Shown here: positions 7,328-13,748 of the stretch, piece by piece
How positions within the stretch are numbered: the stretch's first letter is position 1
Layout: each line of letters starts with the position of its first letter
NCBI GenBank assembly: GCA_024642325.1
Contig: JAHEBI010000015.1
Location: 1-14,154, forward strand
Source: Eudoraea sp.
Lineage (GTDB): Bacteria > Bacteroidota > Bacteroidia > Flavobacteriales > Flavobacteriaceae
Direction: 5' to 3'
Length of the DNA: 14,154 nt
The notes under the pieces: generated by a model
Seen by the model: only the letters and a program-made list of their open reading frames with translations
Databases searched by the model: none
Told to the model about the DNA's origin: nothing
Made by a program: the position numbers and the translations under genes

Positions 7328-7525
7328 TTATTGCACAAAATTCTCCAACAGTTTCTTAAGTTTCCGTGCTTTCAATTCAAAAAATTCCGCAAGCTTATCG
7401 TCTGTGGCTTTGAAGTCCGATGCCTTATTTAAAAAATTCTGATACTGATGCTCTAACAGGGCAAGAGTATGTTGTCCGTTAGTTATTGGAGTAATCGCTC
7501 CAACTCTACAATACTGATTCTCCAT
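7328..7525 (-). CDS. Hypothetical 65-residue protein
   Basis: I do not recognise this protein. It is small, without a signal peptide or membrane segment, and its second half is rich in Lys, Glu and Leu (for example KLAEFFELKARKLKKLLE), suggesting one or two amphipathic helices. It starts at ATG 7525; an exact -7 element TATATTTG lies 21 nt upstream on the same strand, which is the best evidence that it is a real gene rather than a shadow frame. It does not overlap pyrF: the two stops are separated by 3 nt, tail to tail. The transcripts probably overlap at their 3' ends unless termination occurs inside one of the genes. Function unknown. Confidence 0.65.
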   Translation of the reverse strand: MENQYCRVGAITPITNGQHTLALLEHQYQNFLNKASDFKATDDKLAEFFELKARKLKKLLENFVQ

Positions 7526-7546
7526 AGGTCAAATTCTTAGTTCTTA

Positions 7547-7554
7547 CAAATATA
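7547..7554 (-). promoter_or_regulatory. -7 promoter element (TATATTTG) of the 65-residue protein gene
   Basis: Read on the minus strand, 7554 to 7547 is TATATTTG, an exact TAnnTTTG match ending 21 nt before the ATG at 7525. No TTG is seen at the 17-nt spacing. Confidence 0.5.
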
Positions 7555-7931
7555 CGACCAAAATGAAGGTTTGGATGTTCATATATGCATGTATTCATCT
7601 AAAAATCAGGTGATTTGTCTAATATTTAACTAAATTAATGAATATAGGCTCAAAATGCCTCCAAAAAAATGCGCATTCACAGATGACACACTTTTGCTTC
7701 AGCCGCTAAAAATAGTCTCATGATTCTTCCGATGAGTATAGAAAATATAATTGTCAATTGAATATATGGTTTATTGAGCACGCTTTAAGGTCCATGAAAT
7801 AATCGGGTAGTTTAAATTAAAGGAATGTGAATTGGCCAACCAGGAATGTTGCAAAAAAGTGTGATAATAAATGTCACTTTTTACATAAAGAATAAAATAG
7901 CGGAATAATTAATTTGTTTAGGTATTTCAAT
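7555..7931. other. Intergenic region without a recognisable gene
   Basis: I see no convincing coding sequence; the longest ATG frame I noted (7655-7723) has 22 codons and no family resemblance. Small structures present: CTCAT (7717-7721) with ATGAG (7732-7736); the palindrome TTGGCCAA (7832-7839); and AAAAAGTG (7854-7861) with CACTTTTT (7875-7882) around a 13-nt loop, which could act as a weak bidirectional terminator. None is strong enough to assign a function. Confidence 0.5.
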
Positions 7932-7957
7932 AAAAAAACCGGTGCTTCCACCGGTTT
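7932..7957 (-). terminator. Strong leftward rho-independent terminator
   Basis: On the minus strand the perfect stem AAACCGGTG (7957-7949) and CACCGGTTT (7944-7936), with loop GAAG, runs into TTTT (7935-7932). The stable GC core and T-run read leftward only. It lies about 245 nt beyond the pfkB-type gene, which already has its own terminator, so it may end a separate short transcript. Confidence 0.8.
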
Positions 7958-7963
7958 AAACTA

Positions 7964-7989
7964 ACTAACTCAAAAAATACTAACTCAAA
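7964..7989. repeat. Tandem 11-bp direct repeat (ACTAACTCAAA)
   Basis: ACTAACTCAAA occurs at 7964-7974 and 7979-7989, a 15-bp period, with a further CTAACT immediately before the first copy. It lies just inside the strong leftward terminator, on the side transcription would come from. Confidence 0.7.
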
Positions 7990-8155
7990 TAATTCGTTTA
8001 AGGCTATCCGCTTTATATATCGGCGGAATTACAAAATTTTAAATTTGCAGTGATTTACCTTTAAAATTTTAACGTTAATATTTTCCGTTTATTGCAGGTA
8101 TTTAAGAAAAATAGCTCCATTATCTTAAAATGAACAGGAATTGTTGTAAAAATCT

Positions 8156-8176
8156 AAAAACAGGTTTCAAAACCTG
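8156..8176 (-). terminator. Terminator of the PfkB-family kinase gene
   Basis: On the minus strand, CAGGTT, loop TTGA, AACCTG (8176-8161) is followed by TTTTT (8160-8156). It begins 25 nt after the stop of the kinase gene. Confidence 0.75.
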
Positions 8177-8201
8177 GTAAATTAATTTGGTTGAGAGACA
8201 C

Positions 8202-9167
8202 TTAATAATGGTCTGAGATTAACTTATCAGTCTCTTTCTTGTTTTTAAAAACCTCGAAGGTTTTCCCCTGAGTTCTCAAAGCACCAAGGGTGTTTGCATA
8301 TTGAGCTGCTTTTATGGGATCGTTATATAAAGAAAATCCATAAGCCAAGCCCCCTGCAAAAGAATCTCCACATCCTGTAGTATCTATAACATCTTTCATA
8401 AATACAGATTTTACAAATTCTTTCACAATAGCATTATCTTTCAGGTAATAAACAACACAACCTCTTGAATCCAGCGTCACGTAAAAATATTTAACCCCTT
8501 TAGCCAGGACGTGTTCGGCCATGGCATCTAAATGATCGGTCTTATCTTCCTCATAACTGGTCATTTCTTCATATTCATATTCGGTTTTAAACCAACAAGC
8601 CTGGGATTCTTCAAGATTCATTTTAAGCACATCTATGAAGGGAAGCCATTCATCCATATCCACCCAAAACTTTCGGTATCGGTCTCCGGTCATACTCATA
8701 GTAGTTGTTGGGCCATGGGCATCAAAGATTATCAATCCATTTTTATTCTTTTTAATATAACTCAATGTACTAAGTGAAATTTCAAAGTCGGTGATAGGCA
8801 CAAAAACATAGGCATCAATATCGTTTAATTCTGAAACATCTTCTGGCAAGATGGGCTTCATGCAAGCCGTTTGTTTCTCTAATCTGTTATTTTGATCTAT
8901 AAACCTCAATTCTATAACTGTTCCCCTGTCTTCCTTATTCCCAATATGGGAAGTGTCAATATTTGAATAAGGTTTGAATACCTCCAAAATTGGTTCAAAA
9001 TCCTTTTGATGTACATTGGTTATTGGGATTACGGTTCCTTCATTTTCCAAAAGTCTGGACAATGCAATTACGGGATGTGTGACACAACCATATTTTTGTA
9101 TTACCTCATCCTGGTGTGTATAGATGGTGTCTCTGGGGATTGGTCCTAAAACCGCTATTTTAACCAT
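8202..9167 (-). CDS. PfkB-family (ribokinase-like) carbohydrate kinase, substrate unknown
   Basis: A cytosolic ATP-dependent kinase of the PfkB/ribokinase fold, 321 residues, the usual family length. The C-terminal signature DTTGCGDSFAGG starts at residue 262; D268 is the expected catalytic base, and C266 replaces the more common Ala of G-A-G-D. The N-terminal GPIPRDTIYT stretch resembles the family's opening G-x-x-x-x-D motif, but the canonical glycine pair of signature 1 is not obvious, so ribokinase, fructokinase, adenosine kinase or a nucleoside kinase cannot be distinguished. It starts at ATG 9167. It lies 80 nt downstream of purU on the same strand, with purU's terminator between, so it is probably transcribed separately. 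A 31-bp inverted-repeat region (9178-9208) immediately upstream may be its operator. Confidence 0.85.
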   Translation of the reverse strand: MVKIAVLGPIPRDTIYTHQDEVIQKYGCVTHPVIALSRLLENEGTVIPITNVHQKDFEPILEVFKPYSNIDTSHIGNKEDRGTVIELRFIDQNNRLEKQTACMKPILPEDVSELNDIDAYVFVPITDFEISLSTLSYIKKNKNGLIIFDAHGPTTTMSMTGDRYRKFWVDMDEWLPFIDVLKMNLEESQACWFKTEYEYEEMTSYEEDKTDHLDAMAEHVLAKGVKYFYVTLDSRGCVVYYLKDNAIVKEFVKSVFMKDVIDTTGCGDSFAGGLAYGFSLYNDPIKAAQYANTLGALRTQGKTFEVFKNKKETDKLISDHY

Positions 9168-9177
9168 AAGCCTAACC

Positions 9178-9208
9178 TTAGTATAATATTATGCTGTTAA
9201 TATACTAA
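9178..9208. repeat. Inverted repeat in the purU-kinase gap, possible operator
   Basis: TTAGTATA (9178-9185) and TATACTAA (9201-9208) form a perfect 8-bp inverted repeat with a 15-nt AT-rich centre. It ends 11 bp before the kinase ATG and is separate from the purU terminator. With no T-run and only two GC pairs it is a poor terminator, so a protein-binding site is more likely. Confidence 0.4.
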
Positions 9209-9222
9209 ATAATTTGCGGTGT

Positions 9223-9243
9223 AAAAAAAGGCTTTTTGCCCCT
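9223..9243 (-). terminator. Terminator of purU
   Basis: On the minus strand AGGGGC (9243-9238), loop AAAAA, pairs with GCCTTT (9232-9227) through two G-T wobbles and is followed by TTTT. It begins 4 nt after the purU stop. On the plus strand the wobbles become A-C mismatches, so it is strand-specific. Confidence 0.5.
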
Positions 9244-9247
9244 GGAC

Positions 9248-10099
9248 TTAAGAGAAAATTACTGTTTTGTTATTGTAGACCATGGTTTTTCTGTTGACAT
9301 GTAGTTGAACCGCTCTGGAAAGTACAATTTTTTCCAGGTCCCGCCCCTTGGCAATAAAGTCTTTTACTCGATGTGAATGGGATACCCTGGTGACGTCTTG
9401 TTCAATTATAGGTCCGCCATCCAGGGCTTCGGTCACATAATGACTCGTTGCTCCAATAATTTTAACGCCACGTTCAAATGCAGCATGGTAAGGTTTGGCT
9501 CCTGCAAATGCAGGAAGAAACGAATGATGAATGTTGATGATTTTATTTGGATAGTGATCTATAATTTTACTGCTTAATATCTGCATATACCTGGCCAATA
9601 CAATAAAATCTACCTTTAGGGATTTTAAGAGTTCTATTTGCTCCTTTTCTGCTTCTGCCTTGGATTCTTTGGTAACTGGTATATAGTAGAAAGGTATTTC
9701 AAATTGTTCGGCAATATGTTTTGCTTCTTCATGATTGCTTAAGATGAAAGGGATGTCCACTTCCAGTTCGCCTGATTTATATCGGCTGAGGAGGTCATAA
9801 AGGCAATGGTTGTATCTGGATACAAAAATGGCCATTCTCGGTTTTATATTTCCAAGATGAACACTCCATTTCATGTCATAGGGGATGGCCAGGGTGGTCT
9901 TAAACTCCTCTTTGAATTTAGAAAATGCAAAAGTTGAATTTGAAAACTCACTTTCCAAACGCATAAAAAAAACGCCCAGCTCTTCATCAACATGCTGATC
10001 CAGGTAAACGATATTTCCCCCTTTATGGTGTATAAACCCTGTTATTGCGCTTATTATTCCTGATTGATCCGGGCAATGAATAAGGATAGTGTTTCTCAA
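9248..10099 (-). CDS. purU: Formyltetrahydrofolate deformylase
   Basis: Hydrolyses 10-formyl-THF to THF and formate, balancing one-carbon folate pools. The 283-residue protein has an N-terminal ACT domain (about residues 2-80, starting NTILIHCPDQSGI) and a formyltransferase-like domain with N189-I-H191 in the sequence NIHHSFLP and D227 in LDGGPI, the Asn-His-Asp catalytic set of the GART/PurU fold. The start is TTG 10099; no in-frame ATG lies upstream, the N-terminus aligns well with the usual beginning of the ACT domain, and a TAGTTTTG promoter element lies 19 nt upstream. It is divergent from icmF across 143 nt. I see no gene in the window that obviously shares its pathway apart from purM, which lies far away on the other strand. 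Confidence 0.94.
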   Translation of the reverse strand: MRNTILIHCPDQSGIISAITGFIHHKGGNIVYLDQHVDEELGVFFMRLESEFSNSTFAFSKFKEEFKTTLAIPYDMKWSVHLGNIKPRMAIFVSRYNHCLYDLLSRYKSGELEVDIPFILSNHEEAKHIAEQFEIPFYYIPVTKESKAEAEKEQIELLKSLKVDFIVLARYMQILSSKIIDHYPNKIINIHHSFLPAFAGAKPYHAAFERGVKIIGATSHYVTEALDGGPIIEQDVTRVSHSHRVKDFIAKGRDLEKIVLSRAVQLHVNRKTMVYNNKTVIFS

Positions 10100-10118
10100 A
10101 ATGGTATATTTTACCTTA

Positions 10119-10126
10119 CAAAACTA
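10119..10126 (-). promoter_or_regulatory. purU promoter -7 element (TAGTTTTG)
   Basis: Read on the minus strand, 10126 to 10119 is TAGTTTTG, an exact TAnnTTTG match ending 19 nt before the TTG start. No TTG is present 17 nt upstream. Confidence 0.5.
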
Positions 10127-10171
10127 TGGTATTAGGAACTGAGGTTCATTAAATCTAGTGATTTTTATAAA

Positions 10172-10188
10172 AACCTAATTGCAAGGTT
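10172..10188. repeat. Short inverted repeat upstream of icmF
   Basis: AACCT (10172-10176) and AGGTT (10184-10188) flank a 7-nt centre in the divergent purU/icmF gap. Short and AT-rich; a possible operator for icmF but easily chance. Confidence 0.25.
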
Positions 10189-10242
10189 ATATTTTTTGCA
10201 TTTTCCGTAAATTGCTAACTTAAAGGAGCCCAATAATTATCA

Positions 10243-13200
10243 ATGGAACAAGCAAAGGTCTATAGGCCGAAGAATAAAATAAGAGTAGTTACCGCAGCTT
10301 CTTTGTTTGATGGTCATGATGCAGCCATTAACATTATGCGCCGCATAATTCAATCCACAGGAGTGGAGGTTATACATTTGGGTCACGACAGAAGTGTTGA
10401 TGAGGTGGTTAATTGTGCTATACAGGAAGATGTTAACGCCATAGCCATGACTTCTTATCAGGGTGGTCATAATGAATATTTCAGATATATGTATGATCTT
10501 TTAAAGGATCGGGGAGCGGATCATATTAAGATCTTTGGTGGTGGAGGAGGTGTAATTTTGCCAGGGGAAATTAAATCCTTGATGGAATATGGAATTACCC
10601 GGATATACTCCCCGGATGATGGGCGAACAATGGGCTTGCAAGGCATGATAAATGACCTTGTAGAGCAAAGTGATTTTCCGGTTCCCGACTTAGTACTTGA
10701 CAAGGGAACAACCTTGGTGAAAGCGTTAAAGAACAGGCAACCAAAGACTATTGCAAGGCTCATAAGTCTGGCCGAAAACAGACCTTCTGAATTTGAGGAA
10801 CTCTTTTCCGGAATTCGAAAAGATGGAAGAAATGTCCCTGTTTTGGGTATTACCGGAACAGGGGGTTCAGGGAAGTCCAGTTTAGTTGATGAGCTCGTCA
10901 GGCGTTTTTTAAGAGATTTTCCAAAGAAATCTATTGGTTTAATATCTGTTGACCCTTCAAAAAGAAAAACCGGAGGAGCTCTGTTGGGGGACCGCATCAG
11001 AATGAATGCGATAAATGATGATCGAGTGTATATGCGATCACTGGCAACACGGCAATCTAATTTGGCTTTATCCAGGTATGTGGGCGAAGCTGTGGAGGTG
11101 CTAAAAACAGCGGATTTTGATCTCATTATTCTTGAAACTTCGGGTATAGGCCAGTCAGATACTGAAATTATTGAACATAGCGATGTTTCTCTTTATGTGA
11201 TGACCCCGGAATTTGGAGCTGCAACTCAACTTGAGAAAATAGATATGCTGGATTTTGCCGATCTGGTAGCTATAAATAAATTTGATAAAAGGGGAGCCCC
11301 GGATGCACTAAGAGATGTTAGGAAACAATATGTCAGGAATCACGGACTGTGGGAAACCGATGAAGAGGCAATCCCTGTATTTGGGACTATCGCGTCCCAG
11401 TTTAATGACCCCGGAATGAATCGCTTATACAAAGCGGTAATGCAAAAATTGACCGAAAAAACGAATGCAGATCTTGTTTCTACTTTAGTGGTCAGCCAGG
11501 AAATGGAACAAAAGGTATTTGTTGTGCCGCCATCCAGGACAAGATATCTTTCAGAAATTACTGAAAGTATTAAATCTTATGACTCCATAGTGTCCCGACA
11601 AGTTGAAGTAGCTCAGCAATTATATGGAATTTACACGACCATTGCCGGTCTTTCAAAAATACCGCCGGCGTTAACCAGTTCAGGAATTGAGATTATAGAT
11701 TCTGATATTTCAGATGAGGGCAAAAAAGACAATTTGATTCAGCTTTTGCTAATTGAATTTAACCGTGTAAAAATGAATTTTGATCCCTATAACTGGGAAA
11801 TACTTCTCAACTGGAACAGTTTTGTAAATAAATATAAAGATCCCGCCTATATTTTTAAAGTAAGGGATAAGGAAGTTAGTATAGCTACCTATGTTGAATC
11901 ACTTTCAGGTCTTGAATTTCCCAAAGTGGCTTTACCCAGGTATAAAGCTTGGGGCGACCTGCTTCAATGGAGGCTTCAGGAGAATGTGCCCGGGGAATTT
12001 CCATATACCTCCGGACTTTACCCGTTCAAAAGGACGGAGGAAGATCCTACACGTATGTTTGCCGGGGAAGGTGGTCCTGAGCGTACTAACAGAAGATTTC
12101 ATTATGTGAGCATGGATATGCCTGCCAAAAGACTATCCACTGCATTCGATTCGGTAACTCTTTACGGTAATGATCCTGATCACAGGCCCGATATTTATGG
12201 TAAAATCGGGAATGCCGGCGTGTCCGTTTGCTGTCTTGACGATGCTAAGAAGTTGTACTCCGGTTTTGACCTGAGTGATCCGATGACTTCAGTTAGTATG
12301 ACCATTAATGGCCCTGCGCCAATGTTGTTGGGTTACTTTATCAATGCTGCAATTGATCAAAACTGTGAAAAGTATATTCATCAAAACGGCCTGGAAAAAG
12401 AGGTAACCTCAAAAATCGAAACCCTTTTGGGCAGAGATTTTAAAAACAGTATAAAATATCAGGGTCCACTACCGGAAGGAAATAACGGACTTGGCCTTTT
12501 TTTATTGGGGGTAACCGGAGATAAAGTGCTTGCCCCTGAGGTGTACAATTCCATTAAAAAAGAGACTTTAAAAACAATCCGGGGAACGGTCCAGGCTGAT
12601 ATTCTGAAGGAAGATCAGGCACAGAACACCTGTATTTTTTCTACAGAATTTGCGCTGAGGCTTATGGGGGATGTACAGGAATATTTTATTCTCAATAATG
12701 TAAGAAATTTTTATTCGGTATCCATTTCAGGTTATCACATAGCAGAGGCCGGGGCCAATCCAATTACGCAACTGGCTTTTACACTATCAAACGGTTTTAC
12801 TTATGTGGAATACTACTTAAGCCGTGGAATGGATATTAATAAGTTTGGTCCGAACCTGTCATTTTTCTTTTCTAATGGTATTGACCCTGAGTATGCCGTA
12901 ATTGGAAGAGTTGCCAGGCGTATTTGGGCCAAAGCGATGAAAGACAAATATGGAGCAGATTCCAGGGCTCAAATGTTAAAATATCATATACAAACATCTG
13001 GGCGTAGTTTACATGCTCAGGAGATAGATTTTAATGATATCAGAACTACATTGCAGGCGCTTTACGCCATTCATGACAATTGTAATTCGCTGCATACCAA
13101 TGCATATGATGAGGCTATTACCACGCCCACGGAAGAATCTGTCAGAAGGGCAATGGCAATACAATTGATTATTAACAAGGAATTTGGGCTTGCCAAAAAT

Positions 13201-13680
13201 GAAAACCCGTTGCAGGGTTCCTTTATAATTGAAGAACTTACAGACCTTGTGGAAGAAGCTGTTTTACTCGAATTTGACAGAATTACTGAACGAGGGGGTG
13301 TTTTGGGCGCGATGGAAACAATGTATCAACGATCCAAAATACAGGAAGAAAGTATGCACTATGAAACCTTAAAACACACTGGGGAATATCCAATAATAGG
13401 GGTAAACACCTTTTTGAGTTCTGCAGGATCTCCCACCATACTCCCAGCCGAGGTGATTCGTGCTACAGATGATGAAAAACAGCAACAAATTAAGACCTTA
13501 GAAGACTTACACAGAAGAAATAAACTAATTTCCCAAAAACACCTCAAGGAGTTGCAGGAAACGGCCATTAAGAATGAAAATATATTCGAAAAGCTTATTG
13601 AGGTCACAAAATACTGCTCCTTAGGGCAAATTACTCATGCGTTATTTGAAGTAGGGGGACAATACAGAAGGAATATGTAA
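10243..13680 (+). CDS. icmF: Fused isobutyryl-CoA mutase IcmF (B12 domain, G-protein chaperone, mutase)
   Basis: A 1145-residue adenosylcobalamin enzyme interconverting isobutyryl-CoA and butyryl-CoA. The domain order is visible: an N-terminal B12-binding domain with D23-G-H25-D, where H25 is the lower cobalt ligand; a MeaI-type GTPase chaperone with Walker A GTGGSGKSS (205-213), VDPSKRKTGGALLGDR and NKFD; a linker; then the mutase barrel from about 560. At the two positions that separate isobutyryl- from methylmalonyl-CoA mutases it has Phe606 (RMFAGEGG) and Gln794 (QAQNTCIF), instead of the Tyr and Arg of methylmalonyl-CoA mutase. About 90 residues lie between the TINGPAP and RGTVQADILKE segments, clearly more than I recall for methylmalonyl-CoA mutase. 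ATG 10243 is preceded by AAAGGAG 14 nt upstream. It stands alone, divergent from purU. Automated annotation often calls this methylmalonyl-CoA mutase. Confidence 0.93.
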   Translation: MEQAKVYRPKNKIRVVTAASLFDGHDAAINIMRRIIQSTGVEVIHLGHDRSVDEVVNCAIQEDVNAIAMTSYQGGHNEYFRYMYDLLKDRGADHIKIFGGGGGVILPGEIKSLMEYGITRIYSPDDGRTMGLQGMINDLVEQSDFPVPDLVLDKGTTLVKALKNRQPKTIARLISLAENRPSEFEELFSGIRKDGRNVPVLGITGTGGSGKSSLVDELVRRFLRDFPKKSIGLISVDPSKRKTGGALLGDRIRMNAINDDRVYMRSLATRQSNLALSRYVGEAVEVLKTADFDLIILETSGIGQSDTEIIEHSDVSLYVMTPEFGAATQLEKIDMLDFADLVAINKFDKRGAPDALRDVRKQYVRNHGLWETDEEAIPVFGTIASQFNDPGMNRLYKAVMQKLTEKTNADLVSTLVVSQEMEQKVFVVPPSRTRYLSEITESIKSYDSIVSRQVEVAQQLYGIYTTIAGLSKIPPALTSSGIEIIDSDISDEGKKDNLIQLLLIEFNRVKMNFDPYNWEILLNWNSFVNKYKDPAYIFKVRDKEVSIATYVESLSGLEFPKVALPRYKAWGDLLQWRLQENVPGEFPYTSGLYPFKRTEEDPTRMFAGEGGPERTNRRFHYVSMDMPAKRLSTAFDSVTLYGNDPDHRPDIYGKIGNAGVSVCCLDDAKKLYSGFDLSDPMTSVSMTINGPAPMLLGYFINAAIDQNCEKYIHQNGLEKEVTSKIETLLGRDFKNSIKYQGPLPEGNNGLGLFLLGVTGDKVLAPEVYNSIKKETLKTIRGTVQADILKEDQAQNTCIFSTEFALRLMGDVQEYFILNNVRNFYSVSISGYHIAEAGANPITQLAFTLSNGFTYVEYYLSRGMDINKFGPNLSFFFSNGIDPEYAVIGRVARRIWAKAMKDKYGADSRAQMLKYHIQTSGRSLHAQEIDFNDIRTTLQALYAIHDNCNSLHTNAYDEAITTPTEESVRRAMAIQLIINKEFGLAKNENPLQGSFIIEELTDLVEEAVLLEFDRITERGGVLGAMETMYQRSKIQEESMHYETLKHTGEYPIIGVNTFLSSAGSPTILPAEVIRATDDEKQQQIKTLEDLHRRNKLISQKHLKELQETAIKNENIFEKLIEVTKYCSLGQITHALFEVGGQYRRNM

Positions 13681-13695
13681 TGTTATTTCAGATAT

Positions 13696-13719
13696 TTTCC
13701 TGAATTTTATTTCAGGAAA
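13696..13719. terminator. Hairpin after icmF, possible terminator in a convergent gap
   Basis: TTTCCTGAA (13696-13704), loop TTTTAT, TTCAGGAAA (13711-13719) is a perfect 9-bp stem 15 nt after the icmF stop. It lacks a T-run on the plus side, so it probably works with the next hairpin. Symmetry would allow either strand to use it. Confidence 0.5.
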
Positions 13720-13725
13720 TCAATT

Positions 13726-13748
13726 CATCATATTTGATGGACTTTTTT
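13726..13748 (+). terminator. Second hairpin with T-run after icmF
   Basis: CATCA (13726-13730), loop TATT, TGATG (13735-13739), then GACTTTTTT. The stem has only five pairs. The T-run reaches the stop codon of the convergent gene at 13747-13749. Confidence 0.4.

Larger units (their letters stand above)
7932..8031 (-). ncRNA. Candidate short RNA ending at the 7932-7957 terminator
   Basis: Inferred only from layout. The minus strand between two leftward terminators contains, in order: a possible -7 element AAATTTTG (8039 to 8032, one mismatch to TAnnTTTG); a small hairpin GCGGA/TCCGC-type around 8008-8027; two exact copies of TTTGAGTTAGT spaced 15 bp apart (8 strand-reversed at 7979-7989 and 7964-7974); and the strong terminator. 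This would give an RNA of about 95-100 nt. A 32-codon open frame without an ATG also crosses it. Flavobacterial RNA families such as Flavo-1 are known, but I cannot say whether this is one. Confidence 0.3.

Noticed and set aside
7655..7723. 22-codon ATG frame in the intergenic region
   Set aside because: Too short, no promoter element at the usual distance, no family resemblance.
10521..11126. 201-codon open frame on the minus strand inside icmF
   Set aside because: It lies wholly antisense to a confidently identified, highly conserved coding region, shows no domain, and its Ser/Pro/Phe-rich composition is what a mirrored Lys/Glu/Asp/Gly-rich sequence gives.
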